In this document: piece by piece, positions 14,450 through 24,800 of the stretch
Layout of the letters: the number at the start of each line of letters is the position of its first letter
Position numbering within the stretch: position 1 is the stretch's first letter
Source: Geothrix oryzae
Lineage (GTDB): Bacteria > Acidobacteriota > Holophagae > Holophagales > Holophagaceae
Assembly: GCF_030295385.1 (NCBI RefSeq)
Contig: NZ_AP027079.1
Coordinates: 186,001 to 250,000, forward strand
Length of the DNA: 64,000 nt
Direction: 5' to 3'
Made by a program: the position numbers and the translations under genes
The notes under the pieces: model-generated
The model's database searches: none
Told to the model about the DNA's origin: nothing
The model's input: only the letters and a program-made list of their open reading frames with translations

Positions 14450-16968
14450 CCCTGGGGAGGGGCCGTCAGGTGGAAGAACTCCCGGTCCGCCTTGAGCATG
14501 TGCAGGGCCACGACATCCTGGGCCAGGAACTGGAAGAGCCTGCCGCTGGAGAGCGTTCCAGCCTGGAAGGCCTGCTGCAGGTCGAGGGCCTTGCCGATGA
14601 GCTCGGCGTGCTTCTGCCTGTGTTCCTGTAGCCCGCTGAAGCCGAGGTCCGCCAGGATGGCCTCCTCGTCCTGGAAGTGCTGGGCCACTTCGGACAGGAG
14701 CTTCGTGACCAGCGCCGCGAGATCCCCGTCGTCCCGCCCTGACAGGACCGCATCAAGCAGGTCGTTGGAGAGGCGGAACAGCCGTTCGTGCTGGGCATCG
14801 ATCAAGGGGTTCCCGGAGCGGAAGGAGGCACTCCAGGCTAGTTTGAGGAAGGTGCCTTCCGGGTGTTCGCCGCGCGGCTCGATGCCGCTCTGCAGGGGAT
14901 CGGCCTCCACCCGGTTCCGCCCCGCCTGCTTGGCCCGGTACAGGGCATGGTCGACGCGTTCCAGCCAGGATTCGCGGGAAGCGTCGGGGAGGTACTCCGC
15001 CACGCCGAAGCTGGCCGTCACCGGCCCGATCCCTTCGATGGCGCACCCGGCGAGGCTCTCGCGGATGCGTTCGGCCAGGGCCTTCGCGTTCGCGAGTCCC
15101 GTATTGGGCATGAGGACGATGAACTCCTCGCCACCCCAGCGGGTGAGGGAGTCGGAAAGCCGGATCACCGCGCGCACCTGATCGGCGACCTCCATGAGGA
15201 CGCGGTCCCCCTCGGGGTGGCCGTAGGTGTCGTTGATCCGTTTGAAGTGATCGATGTCCAGCATCAGCATCGACAGGGGATGACCATACCGGAGGGAGCG
15301 GTGCATCTCTCCCTCGATGGCGGCGTCGAAGTGCCGGCGGTTCCAGGCATGGGTGAGGAGATCCGTGCTGGCCGCCTGTTCAAGGGTTTCGAGGTTGCGG
15401 CGCAGCTGTTCTTCCGCCCGCCGCCTCGCCGTGATGTTCCGGCTCACGCCGAGGACCCGGGTCGGGCGGCCCTCGGCGTCTCCGTGGAGCGTCGTCACGA
15501 CCTCCGTGGGAACCAGGTGCCCGTCCTTGTGGGGCTGGTCCACCTCCACCACCCGGGGAGGGAGGGTGGCTCCCGCGTGCCATTCAGCCAGGGACTCGAT
15601 CAGGATCTTCTGGACCCGGGCGGCCGATTCCGGGGTCAGGGCCTCGGCCACCGGCATGGCCAGGATCTCCTCGGGGGTGTAGCCCCGCAGCTGGACCACG
15701 GACGGGCTGACATAGGTGAACCTCCCGCTGGGGAGATCCATGGTCCAGATGACATCGGCGGAATGCTCCGCGATGAAACGGAACTGCCGCTCGCTCTCCC
15801 GGAGTCCGCCGCTCATCTGGGCCTGCGCCCGGATCGCCCGCGCGAGGCGCCGGTTCATCCAGAGGAAGACGAGGACCGCCGCGCCGAGGACCAGGCCGAT
15901 CGGGAGGGCGAGGGTCAGCATGAGCCTCAGGTTCCGTCGGGCCTGACGATCGCCGGCGCCGGGATCATAGAGGAAGCCCTCGAGGGGGAAGCCGGTGGGC
16001 AGGAGGTCCAGCTGCGCGTAGGCATCCGCCATGCGCTGCCAGCGGTCGGGATGCATGTAGCCCAGCTCGACCAGGTCCCGCTGCAACAGGGGAGCCATCT
16101 GGCTGGCCTCGTAGAGGAGGTGGTCCCGGCCGTGCCGCCCGCCGTAGCGGGCGAGGATCAGGTCCACCACCTCCTCCGGATGCTGCATGGCATAGGCCCA
16201 GCCCCGGAGGCTCGCCTCGCGGAAGGCCTTCACCCGGGCGGGATGGGCGCGGATTTCCTCCTCCGTGGTGAAGAGGTTGTCGCCGTAGAAGTCGAGGCCG
16301 ATGGCGCGGGGCGTGAAGGTCAGGTAGCTGAAGCCGGCCTGATCCAGGAAGTAGGGTTCATCCGTGCTGTAGGCGCTGATGGCATCGACTTCCCCGTTGA
16401 GCAGGGCCGACGGGTCGAAGCGATGCTCCTGGAGGCTGAGGGATGACACCGGCACGCCCTCTTTCCGCAGGAAGGCGAGGAGCTCATCGGAGTGGCGGTC
16501 GATCATGATGCGCCGGCCCGCCAGATCGTGGACCGAATGGATTCCGGCCCCCGAACGGGCGAGGAGGGCGAGGGGGGAATGCTGGTAGATGACGGCCAGG
16601 GCCACCACGGGCAGGCCCTGCTGCCGGGCGAGGAGGAGGGCACTGTTGCTGACGCCGTACTGGGCCCGCCCCGCCACGACCTCCCGGGCCGGGTCCGTCG
16701 AGGGATCGGCTTCGAGCATGGTGACCTCGAGCCCGGCCTCCCGGTAGAACCCCTTCTCCTGCGCCGCGTAGTACCCGGCGAATTGGAACTGGTGCCGCCA
16801 TTTGAGCTGAAGGGTGATCGATTCGGGAGGCGGAGCGGCCATCAAGATGCAGCCGAGCCCGGCGCCCAGGACGAGCCAGCGCAGCTTGGCGGCGATCCTC
16901 CCGAGACCGCTCGCCGCCTCGGGCTGGCGGGGGGCCGGGATGGGGGTCGCGGCGGGTGGTGAGGTCAT
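14446..16968 (-). CDS. NMT1/THI5-like sensor diguanylate cyclase with PAS and C-terminal hemerythrin domain
   Basis: An 840-residue membrane protein. In order: N-terminal hydrophobic segment (~29-44); periplasmic NMT1/THI5-like substrate-binding domain (~48-320, KWRHQFQFAGYYAAQEKGFY); second membrane segment (~340-362); PAS domain (~395-510); GGDEF domain with intact RWGGEEF and an RLSD inhibitory site five residues before it; and a hemerythrin domain (~705-835) with IDAQHERLFRL, HFQDEEAIL, HRQKHAEL and HMLKAD ligands. It likely makes c-di-GMP in response to a pyrimidine-like ligand, with oxygen or NO sensed at the di-iron site. ATG 16968 is preferred to an in-frame TTG at 16992; neither has a strong RBS. 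Confidence 0.88.
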   Translation of the reverse strand: MTSPPAATPIPAPRQPEAASGLGRIAAKLRWLVLGAGLGCILMAAPPPESITLQLKWRHQFQFAGYYAAQEKGFYREAGLEVTMLEADPSTDPAREVVAGRAQYGVSNSALLLARQQGLPVVALAVIYQHSPLALLARSGAGIHSVHDLAGRRIMIDRHSDELLAFLRKEGVPVSSLSLQEHRFDPSALLNGEVDAISAYSTDEPYFLDQAGFSYLTFTPRAIGLDFYGDNLFTTEEEIRAHPARVKAFREASLRGWAYAMQHPEEVVDLILARYGGRHGRDHLLYEASQMAPLLQRDLVELGYMHPDRWQRMADAYAQLDLLPTGFPLEGFLYDPGAGDRQARRNLRLMLTLALPIGLVLGAAVLVFLWMNRRLARAIRAQAQMSGGLRESERQFRFIAEHSADVIWTMDLPSGRFTYVSPSVVQLRGYTPEEILAMPVAEALTPESAARVQKILIESLAEWHAGATLPPRVVEVDQPHKDGHLVPTEVVTTLHGDAEGRPTRVLGVSRNITARRRAEEQLRRNLETLEQAASTDLLTHAWNRRHFDAAIEGEMHRSLRYGHPLSMLMLDIDHFKRINDTYGHPEGDRVLMEVADQVRAVIRLSDSLTRWGGEEFIVLMPNTGLANAKALAERIRESLAGCAIEGIGPVTASFGVAEYLPDASRESWLERVDHALYRAKQAGRNRVEADPLQSGIEPRGEHPEGTFLKLAWSASFRSGNPLIDAQHERLFRLSNDLLDAVLSGRDDGDLAALVTKLLSEVAQHFQDEEAILADLGFSGLQEHRQKHAELIGKALDLQQAFQAGTLSSGRLFQFLAQDVVALHMLKADREFFHLTAPPQG

Positions 16969-17130
16969 GGTGGATCCGCGATGGGGTGCCAAACCTTGGC
17001 AGAGAAGACACTGGAGGTGATCGATAGTAGAACACCCATAGATCGGTTATTCCCCGGCTTGCCTCAAGTTCCGGTGCCTTCCGGGGGGCGGAGCAGGGGA
17101 ACCCGGGGGTGGAGGGCTGCGGCTTTCCTT

Positions 17131-17149
17131 GTAGAATCAAGGGTTCTAC
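17131..17149 (+). promoter_or_regulatory. Inverted repeat containing a TAGAAT -10-like box before leuS
   Basis: GTAGAA and TTCTAC form 6-base arms around a 7-base centre, 13 bases before the leuS ATG. TAGAAT (17132-17137) could be the -10 hexamer, which would give a very short leader; the repeat could equally be an operator or small hairpin. No -35 box is obvious. Confidence 0.35.
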
Positions 17150-17161
17150 CGGAGTTCTCCC

Positions 17162-19588
17162 ATGCCGTTTCAGCCCCTGACCCAGGAACCCGAGATCCAG
17201 CGCCGCTGGCTCGAGTCGGGCGCCTTCCGCGCCAAGCGGTCCGGGGAGCTGCTGCCGGGCTCCAAGACCTTCTACATGCTGGTGATGCTGCCCTACCCGT
17301 CGGGTCGCATCCACATGGGCCATGTCCGCAACTACACGCTGGGCGATGTGACGGCCCGCTTCCGCCGCATGAAGGGCTACGAGGTCATGCATCCCCTCGG
17401 CTGGGACAGCTTCGGCCTGCCCGCCGAGAACGCCGCCATCAAGCACGGCATCCACCCCGCCATCTGGACCCGCAAGAACATCGAGGAGATGAAGGGGCAG
17501 ATCCAGAAGATGGGCATCAGCTACGACTGGGACCGCGAGATCGCCAGCTTCCAGGACGACTACTACCGCTGGAACCAGTGGCTCTTCCTCCAGATGTGGG
17601 AGCAGGGCGATGTGTTCCGCGCCATGCGCACCGTGAACTGGTGCGAGGCCCTGGGCACCGTGCTGGCCAACGAGCAGGTGGTGGACGGCAAGGATGAGCG
17701 CACGGGGCACCCTGTCACCCAGAAGCCCCTGGAGCAGTACTTCTTCAAGACGACGAAGTACGCGGACGAGCTGCTCGACTGTCTGGACGGGCTGGACTGG
17801 CCTGACAATGTGAAGACGATGCAGCGCCACTGGATCGGAAAATCCGAGGGCGCGCGCCTCGCCTTCGACCTCCAGACCGGTGGCCAGGTCGAGGTCTTCA
17901 CGACCCGGCTCGACACGCTCTTCGGCGTGACCTTCATGGCCCTGAGCACCGAGCACCCCGTCATCGAGCAGGCCGCCGAGGCGGACGCAGCGCTGAAGGC
18001 CTTCTGCGACCAGGTGGCCGCCGTGAGCCGAGAGGAGCGCCTCACCAGCGATGTGAAGCTGGGCCACCGCACCGCCCTGTCCGTGATCCATCCCTTCACG
18101 GGCGAGAAGGTGCCCGTCTTCGCTGCCAACTATGTGCTCATGGACTACGGCACCGGCGCGGTCATGGGGGTGCCCGCCCACGATGAGCGGGACCACGAGT
18201 TCGCCGAAAAATACGGCCTGCCCTTCCCCAAGGTCATCGAATCGGAAAGCGAGTGGGATCTGGGCACGCTGGTGAACAGCGGCGAGTTCACCGGGATGAA
18301 GAGCGAAGAGGCCGTCGCGGCCATGATCGCCAAGCTCGGCACCCGGGCCGAAAAGACGACGACCTACAAGCTCAAGGACTGGGGCCTTTCCCGCCAGCGC
18401 TACTGGGGCACGCCCATCCCGACGGTGCATTGCCCGGATTGCGGCGTGGTGCCCGAGAAGGCCGAGAACCTGCCCGTGCGCCTGCCTGAGGATGTGGCCT
18501 TCACGGGCCATGGCCCCTCCCCCCTCACCACCTCTTCCTCCTTCTTGAACACGAAGTGTCCAAGCTGCGGCCAGCCCGCCAAGCGCGAAACCGACACCAT
18601 GGACACCTTCGTGGACAGCAGCTGGTACTGGCTGCGCTACCTGGATCCCAAGAACACCGAGCTGCCCTTCGCCAAGGCCGAGAGCGACGCCTGGATGCCC
18701 GTGGATCTCTATGTGGGAGGCATCGAGCACGCCACCATGCACCTCATCTACGCCCGCTTCTTCTACAAGGTGCTGCGCGACCTGGGCCTGGCCAGCGGCC
18801 CGGAACCTTTCCAGAAGCTCATCTGCCAGGGCATGGTGCTGAAGGACGGCTCGAAGATGAGCAAGTCCAAGGGCAACATCGTGGATCCCGACGAGGTGAT
18901 CTCCCGGTACGGGGCGGACGCCCTGCGCCTCTTCATGATCTTCGCCGCGCCCATCGAGAAGGAGATCGACTGGACCGGCTTCGAGGGCATCGAGGGCGCC
19001 AGCCGCTTCCTCAAGCGCGTCACGCGCATGGTGGAGGATCATGCCGTCACGGCCGATCCACTGCCCGCCAAGGACGCCCTCAGCGCCGAGGAGAAGGCCC
19101 TCCTCCTCAAGCTCAACCAGACCATCGCCCGCCTCACGGACGACCTGGAGCGCCGCTACCAGTTCAACACCGTGGTCTCGGGCCTGATGGAGCTGTCCAA
19201 TGCCCTGGGCGACCTGCCCGCGGCTGTGCCCCACCGCGGCGCCGTGATGCAGCACGCCCTGGATGCCTTCGTGCGCCTGATGTCGCCGGTGGCCCCCCAC
19301 CTGGCCGAGCAGCTCTGGAGCCAGCTCGGGAAGGCGGGCCTCTGCATGCAGGCCGCCTGGCCCGAGGCCGACGCCCAGTACCTGGAGGCCGACGAGGTGC
19401 TGGTGGTGGTGCAGGTGAACGGCAAGGTGCGGGGCCGCATCACCGTGTCCGCCGGTGCCACCGAGGAGCAGCGCCGGGCGGCGGCCCTGGTCTGCGCCGA
19501 GGCCCAGCCCCACCTGGCGGGCAAGGAGATCGTGAAAGTGGTGCTGCCCCCGGGCGGCAAACTCGTGAGCATCGTGGTGAAAGGCTGA
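17162..19588 (+). CDS. leuS: Leucyl-tRNA synthetase
   Basis: An 808-residue class I synthetase that charges tRNA-Leu. The HIGH-type motif is HMGH in YPSGRIHMGHVRNYTLGD and the KMSKS motif is intact in DGSKMSKSKGN. The editing domain has the T-rich stretch FTTRLDTLFGVTFM and the MGVPAHDERD motif. A zinc-binding insert is visible (CPDCGVVPEKAENLPV and CPSCGQPAKRE). The length is slightly below the E. coli enzyme (860) but normal for this type. The ATG fits the N-terminus expected for LeuRS (MPFQPLTQEPEIQRRW). It starts a tightly packed plus-strand run with cysK (4-base gap) and pyrE. Confidence 0.97.
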   Translation: MPFQPLTQEPEIQRRWLESGAFRAKRSGELLPGSKTFYMLVMLPYPSGRIHMGHVRNYTLGDVTARFRRMKGYEVMHPLGWDSFGLPAENAAIKHGIHPAIWTRKNIEEMKGQIQKMGISYDWDREIASFQDDYYRWNQWLFLQMWEQGDVFRAMRTVNWCEALGTVLANEQVVDGKDERTGHPVTQKPLEQYFFKTTKYADELLDCLDGLDWPDNVKTMQRHWIGKSEGARLAFDLQTGGQVEVFTTRLDTLFGVTFMALSTEHPVIEQAAEADAALKAFCDQVAAVSREERLTSDVKLGHRTALSVIHPFTGEKVPVFAANYVLMDYGTGAVMGVPAHDERDHEFAEKYGLPFPKVIESESEWDLGTLVNSGEFTGMKSEEAVAAMIAKLGTRAEKTTTYKLKDWGLSRQRYWGTPIPTVHCPDCGVVPEKAENLPVRLPEDVAFTGHGPSPLTTSSSFLNTKCPSCGQPAKRETDTMDTFVDSSWYWLRYLDPKNTELPFAKAESDAWMPVDLYVGGIEHATMHLIYARFFYKVLRDLGLASGPEPFQKLICQGMVLKDGSKMSKSKGNIVDPDEVISRYGADALRLFMIFAAPIEKEIDWTGFEGIEGASRFLKRVTRMVEDHAVTADPLPAKDALSAEEKALLLKLNQTIARLTDDLERRYQFNTVVSGLMELSNALGDLPAAVPHRGAVMQHALDAFVRLMSPVAPHLAEQLWSQLGKAGLCMQAAWPEADAQYLEADEVLVVVQVNGKVRGRITVSAGATEEQRRAAALVCAEAQPHLAGKEIVKVVLPPGGKLVSIVVKG

Positions 19589-19592
19589 TCCC

Positions 19593-20531
19593 GTGACCCA
19601 ATCCCTTCCTTCCGTCGTCGATTCCGTCCTGGAGCTGGTGGGCAACACCCCGCTGCTGCGCCTCACGCGCTTTGCGCCGGGCCTCCAGATCTTCTCCAAG
19701 CTCGAGTACCTCAATCCCGGCGGCAGCGTGAAGGATCGCGTCGGCGTGGGCATGATCAAGGCCGCCGAGGCCCTGGGTCAGATCAAGCCGGGCGTCAGCA
19801 CCATCATCGAACCCACGGCGGGCAACACGGGCGTGGGGCTCGCCATCGCCGCGAAGGCCCTGGGCTACCGCTGCATCCTCTGCGTACCCACGAAGTACAG
19901 CCGCGAGAAGATGATGCTCATGAAGGCACTGGGCGCGGAGCTGGTGCTGATCCCCAAGGAAAAGGGCATGGTGGGTGCCATCGAGAAGTGCAAGGAGCTG
20001 GCGGCGAGCATTCCCCACGCGTTCGTGCCTCAGCAGTTCGACAATCCCAGCAACCCCGACAGCCACTACGCCACCACGGGGCCCGAGATCTGGACGCAGA
20101 TGGAAGGCCGCGTGGACGCCGTGGTGCTTGGCGCCGGCAGCGGTGGCACCTTCACGGGCATCGCCCGCTACCTGAAGGAGAAGAACCCGAAGGTCCAGGC
20201 CGTGGTGGTGCAGCCCGTGGGTTCGGTCTACTGCGGCGCGCCCCTCAAGGAGTGGGTGGTGGAAGGCGTGGGCAATGGCTTCATCCCCGGCAGCCTCGAC
20301 CTGGCCATCGCGGACCGGATCATGGATGTGGCCGATGCGGACAGCCTGGCCACCGCCCGGGAGCTCATCGCCACCGAGGGCTGCCTGGTGGGTGCCTCCA
20401 GCGGCGCCAACGCCTGGGCCGCCCGGGAGCTGGCCCGGACCCTGCCCGCGGGTTCCCGCGTGGTGACCCTCTTCCCCGATGGCGCCGAGCGCTACATGTC
20501 CAAGCAGCCCGTGGCGGACCTGGAGCTGTGA
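19593..20531 (+). CDS. cysK: Cysteine synthase family PLP enzyme
   Basis: A 312-residue fold-type II PLP enzyme that forms cysteine from O-acetylserine and sulfide, or a close relative such as cystathionine beta-synthase. Lys47 in NPGGSVKDR binds PLP; PTAGNTGVGLA and GAGSGGTFTGIARYL bind the cofactor phosphate and substrate. The C-terminal tail (GAERYMSKQPVADLEL) matches CysK/CysM types. The start is GTG, 4 bases after the leuS stop, with AAAGG overlapping the end of leuS, so it is probably translationally linked. Its stop overlaps the pyrE start by one base (TGATG). Specificity between CysK and CBS is unresolved. Confidence 0.88.
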   Translation: MTQSLPSVVDSVLELVGNTPLLRLTRFAPGLQIFSKLEYLNPGGSVKDRVGVGMIKAAEALGQIKPGVSTIIEPTAGNTGVGLAIAAKALGYRCILCVPTKYSREKMMLMKALGAELVLIPKEKGMVGAIEKCKELAASIPHAFVPQQFDNPSNPDSHYATTGPEIWTQMEGRVDAVVLGAGSGGTFTGIARYLKEKNPKVQAVVVQPVGSVYCGAPLKEWVVEGVGNGFIPGSLDLAIADRIMDVADADSLATARELIATEGCLVGASSGANAWAARELARTLPAGSRVVTLFPDGAERYMSKQPVADLEL

Positions 20532-21172
20532 TGCCGCTGTCTCCTAGCGATCTCGCCGGTTGCCTCCTCCAGGTGGGGGCGGTGCGCCTGCAGCCGCTGG
20601 AGCCCTTCACTTGGGCCAGCGGATTGAAGTCGCCGATCTACTGCGACAACCGCCAGCTCCTGGGCTATCCCGAAGTGCGGGACCAGATCGTCGAGGCCCT
20701 GGTGGCTGGATCCGCGGCCCTGCGACCCTCGTTGATCGCCGGGGCGGCCACCGCTGGCGTGCCCTGGGCCGCCATGGTGGCGGACCGCCTGAAGCTCCCC
20801 ATGGCCTATGTGCGCCCCACGCCCAAGAACCACGGCATGGGCCGCCAGGTGGAGGGGCCGCTGGCCCGGGGCCACCGCGCGGTGCTCATCGAGGACCTGA
20901 TCTCGACGGGCATGTCCAGCCTGAAGTGCGCCGAGGCCCTGCGTGCCGAAGGGGCCGAGGTGCCGTCGGTGCTGGCCCTCTTCAGCTACGGGCTGCCCCA
21001 GGCGGGGCGGGCCTTCACCGAGGCGGGCATCGGCCTGGAGGTGCTCAGCTCCTTCGAGGTGCTGTCGAAGGAGGCCGAGGTCCGGGGAATTCTGGACGCC
21101 GCCGGATCGGAGGCCCTAGCGGCCTGGCGTTCCGATACCGTGGCCTGGAGCCGCGCTCGCGGCGGGGCGTAG
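20531..21172 (+). CDS. pyrE: Orotate phosphoribosyltransferase
   Basis: A 213-residue type I phosphoribosyltransferase that makes OMP from orotate and PRPP in pyrimidine synthesis. The PRPP-binding motif is VLIEDLISTGMSSL; other typical sequence is FTWASGLKSPIYCDNRQL near the N-terminus and YVRPTPKNHGMGRQVEG, the flexible catalytic loop with KNHG. The start ATG shares one base with the cysK stop (TGATG), showing reinitiation coupling. It is 39 bases before the adenosyltransferase gene. The grouping of leuS, cysK and pyrE has no obvious pathway logic and probably reflects housekeeping clustering. Confidence 0.94.
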   Translation: MPLSPSDLAGCLLQVGAVRLQPLEPFTWASGLKSPIYCDNRQLLGYPEVRDQIVEALVAGSAALRPSLIAGAATAGVPWAAMVADRLKLPMAYVRPTPKNHGMGRQVEGPLARGHRAVLIEDLISTGMSSLKCAEALRAEGAEVPSVLALFSYGLPQAGRAFTEAGIGLEVLSSFEVLSKEAEVRGILDAAGSEALAAWRSDTVAWSRARGGA

Positions 21173-21211
21173 GCGCCGACCCATCCTGTCCCTGCTTTTC
21201 GAGGTCTGATC

Positions 21212-21769
21212 ATGAAGCTCTACACCCGCACGGGCGACGATGGTTCCTCGGGGCTCTTCGGGGGCGACCGGGTGAGCAAGTCCCACCTGCGGCTGGTGGC
21301 CTACGGGACGCTGGATGAGCTGAACAGTGTCATGGGCGTGGTCAGCCTTCACGCCAGGTCGGCCTGCGCTGGCCCAGAAGCCTTGCAGCGCGTCCAGCAC
21401 GACCTCTTCGTGCTGGGTGCCATCCTCGCCACGCCGGCGGCGCGCCTGGACCTGCTGGGGGCCCGCATGAGCAAGCCCACCTGGGATCTGGCGGACATGG
21501 AGGCCGACATCGATCGCCTGACGGCCCTGGCGCCGCCCATGACGGCCTTCGTGCTGCCCGGCGGCACTCCGGCCTCCGCCTACGCGCACCTGGCCCGCAC
21601 GGTCTGCCGCCGTGCCGAGCGCGAGGTGGTGGCCCTCACCCACGAGGAACCCGTGAACCCGGCCGTGCTGACCTACCTGAACCGCCTCAGCGACTGGCTC
21701 TTCGCCCTCGCCCGCGCCGAGAACGCCGTGGCCGGAGTGGCCGACATCCAGTGGGTGCCCAGGGATTGA
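21212..21769 (+). CDS. Cob(I)alamin adenosyltransferase, PduO type
   Basis: A 185-residue enzyme that transfers the adenosyl group of ATP to cob(I)alamin, making coenzyme B12. The N-terminal motif TRTGDDGSSGLFGGDRVSK is the ATP-binding signature, YGTLDELNSVMG follows, and the C-terminal helix carries the family's ARTVCRRAERE and YLNRLSDWLFALAR. Length is normal for PduO-type proteins. It is the last gene before a strong hairpin at 21781. The cell therefore makes adenosylcobalamin, the expected ligand of the MerR-B12 regulator encoded at 55628. No B12 riboswitch is visible nearby. Confidence 0.93.
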   Translation: MKLYTRTGDDGSSGLFGGDRVSKSHLRLVAYGTLDELNSVMGVVSLHARSACAGPEALQRVQHDLFVLGAILATPAARLDLLGARMSKPTWDLADMEADIDRLTALAPPMTAFVLPGGTPASAYAHLARTVCRRAEREVVALTHEEPVNPAVLTYLNRLSDWLFALARAENAVAGVADIQWVPRD

Positions 21770-21780
21770 GGATTTCCAAC

Positions 21781-21815
21781 CGACGGAAAGGGGCCCGAAG
21801 GCCCCTTTTCCGTCG
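21781..21815. terminator. Bidirectional hairpin terminator
   Basis: CGACGGAAAGGGGCC pairs with the arm at 21800-21815 (one bulged base) around a CGAA loop. An A-run and T-run inside the arms give U-tracts in both directions. It separates the converging adenosyltransferase and first TonB receptor genes. Confidence 0.85.
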
Positions 21816-21825
21816 ATCTGCCGGC

Positions 21826-24800
21826 CTAGAACTTCAGGCGGAAGCCCAGCTGGTAGCGCCGGGGGGCCTGGAAGGCGTAGGGCGTGTGCGCCACGGCGGC
21901 GTTGTAGAGGGTCGTGGTTCCGGAGCGGACATTGAGCCCTTCCGAAAGACCCGTGGCCTCCTGGCGGTTGGTGAAGTTGATGATGTCGAGGTAGAGCTCG
22001 GAGCGGAGCTGCTTGTTCCACTTCCAGCCGTACTGGACGCGGAGGTCGCCCTGCCAGAAGTTGTCGGTCCGGAACTTTCCGGCCTGCTCGGTGAACACCT
22101 GGTTGATGTCGGTGGGTGCGGAGTTCAGGACGCGGGTGCCGACCTTCTCGCTGGCGCTGTAGTGGTAGCCGGAGTTGGCGTTGAAGTTCATGCCGACCTG
22201 CAGGCCCATGTCCCAGTGGTAGAAGAGGTTGAACTTGGCGAGCCAGTCGACAGAGCCGTCCAGCTTGCCGTTCATGTAGGGCAGGCGGGGATCGAACTGC
22301 GCCACATCGCCCTGATAGTCGGCGTTGCCGAGGCTGAAGCTGTTGCCCTGGGCATCCACCAGGCTGACGGAGGCGAAGCCGCCCCAGTTGTTCGCCTCGC
22401 GGCGGGTCAGGGAGAAGTCGAGGGTCTTGTACTTGCGGACGCCGCCGGGCAAGTTGGCGAGGGCGAAGTTGAGCTGGCCCGCATTGGCCCGCGCCAGGTT
22501 CTGGGCGCCGGTATAGCCGCCGCCGGCGAAGTATTCCACGGGCATGGCGAGCCCCCGGAAGTAGTCGACCACGCGCTTCTGGGGGGCGCTCAGGCTGGCG
22601 TAGGGCGTGGTGCCCATGCCGTAGAGGCCGCGGGCCTCGCCCTCGAGGTTGTCGGCGCTGGTGTAGAGGCCGATGTCCCAGTCCTCGACGATGTCGAAGT
22701 CGCGGCGCAGGGTGCCCACCACTTCGAAGGAGTAGATGCTGGCGAAGTCGGTGGCGTAGCCGATGCGGAACTCATCGGTCTTGGGGAGCTTGAACTTGTC
22801 TACGAAGACCGCGTCCACCGTGCCCTTGGCACCACGGCTGATGGCGGTGATCCAGGTGTTGAACATCCGCACATCCTCGGTGGTGGACGAAGCCTGGAGG
22901 CTGCCGGTGAAGCGGACCATGTCCAGGCGGATGGGGTCGATGTAGCGGCCCCAGTAGGCGTAGATCTTGGAGTGGCCATCGCCCTTCACATCGTAGGTGG
23001 CGCCGACGCGGGGGGCGAAGTTGTAGTCGGTCTTGAAGAGGGACTGCCCGTTGTCCGCCTCGTACTCGTACTTGTCGAAGCGGAAGCCCGGGCTCAGGGT
23101 GAACCGGCCGACCTGCCACTGATCCTGGACATAGAAGCCCTGGGTCTTCTGCTTGGGCGTGGAGCTGGCCTCGGACACGAAGTTGTTCCGGTAGCCGTAG
23201 TAGCCGCCCGCGGGATTGACCTCGCTGAAGACATAGGCGTTGAAGTCGGAGGACTGGAACGCGCCGCCGGTGCCGGTCGGGGTATAGCCCGCGGCGATGG
23301 CGGTGGACTTGAGCGAGGGGGTGTTGTTGATGACGCCCAGGACGCGGGTGCGCTGGGACTTCACATTGCCGCCGGGCAGGGCGCCCCAGCTGTAGGTGTT
23401 GGCGTCGAAGCTCTCGTAGGCCACATTCTGGTTGATGCCGGAGGTGCGGGTGAGGGTGTCCTCGCCGCTCTGGGCGCCGAACTTCATGGTGTGCTTGCCC
23501 GCGAGGTCGAAGAGCCAGGTCAGGTCGGCCCGGAGCAGGTCCTTCTTGTAGACGCGCAGATCCTTCGTGGAGCTGTTGCCGAGGCTGGCCTGGTCGGGCG
23601 TGAGGGGCGACAGGGAGACGATGTTGTTCTGGGGACCGGCGTTGGTGTAGAGGCCCGTGACCTTGTTGTCTTCCTGGTGGTGGGAGTAGCGCACATCCAC
23701 GAACAGGTCGCTGAACTGATGCGAATAGGCGGCGATCCAGCGGTTGCCGCCCTGTTCGGTCTTGGCGGCACGGCGCGTCACCACCGAGGGCGTGGAGAGG
23801 TTGTTGAAATCGAAGGGATTCGTGTTGTAGGTGAAGCTGAGCAGGTCGTTGGGGCTGATCTGCCAGGTGAGCTTGCCGAAGAAGCGCTTGCTGTCTTCGT
23901 TGAGGCCCGTGCGGGATTCGCCGCTGGGCAGCTTGACGGTCAGCTCGTCCTTCACGGTCTGGATGCTACCGACGAACCAGAGCCGGTCCTTGATGATGGG
24001 GCCCATGAAGTAGGCGCTGTAGTCGCGGACGCTGCGTTCGCCCACATCGTATTTGCCGTAGCCCACCTTGTCCTGGAGCGAGGCGCTCTGGTAGTCGATG
24101 GTGACGCCGCCGGAGAACTCGTTGCCGCCGGCCTTGGTGGTGACGCTGGAGAACAGGCCCGCGCGGGCCGTGTATTCCGCCGTGATGGCGCCGGTCTTCA
24201 CATCCTGGACCTGAATCAGCTCGGGCGCGATGGTGGTGCGCAGCGTGCCGGCCTCGGGGCTGGTCACATCGACGCCATCCACCAGGTAGGTGTTGTTGCG
24301 GCCGCCGCCGGAACCGAAGTTGTCGCGGTTGAGGCCGGTGGCGAGGGTGGGGTTGCCGTTGGTGTTGCCGAAGGTGGCCACCACGCCGGGGGCCAGGCTC
24401 AGCGTCGAGAGCTGGGTGCGGCCGACGGGCAGGGTCTCCAGCTCGGCGGAGGTGATCTGGGTGCCGGCGGTGACGGTGGTGGTGTCCACGGTGGTCACCG
24501 TGGAGAAGACCTCGACGGTGGCGGACCCCACGGGCTGCAGCTTGAGGTTGGCGGAGGAGGACTGGTCCACCTTCACTTCGACCGCAGGCAGCGAGGCGGT
24601 CTGGAAGCCTTCCTTCGACACCTGGACCTTGAACTCACCGGGGCTGAGCCGGATGAAGCGGGCCCGCCCTTCCCGGTCCGTGACCACGGTGCGCGCGCCG
24701 CCGATCTGGGTGGGGCTGCTGACGATCACGGTGGCCCCGGTGACCACCTGGCCCTTGGCGTCGAGCACGGTGACATAGAGGCTGCCGTCACCGGCGGCGT

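Noticed and set aside
17040-17161. T-box or other tRNA-sensing leader before leuS
   Set aside because: The leader is too short and has no T-box sequence or specifier hairpin.
16484-19759. 1091-codon open frame on the minus strand across leuS
   Set aside because: The translation is repetitive His/Gly/Leu-rich sequence with no domain and overlaps leuS and part of the sensor gene; it is a GC-rich antisense artefact.
21173-21211. Cobalamin riboswitch before the adenosyltransferase gene
   Set aside because: Only 39 bases separate it from pyrE and no B12-box is present. None was found upstream of TonB receptor 1 either.
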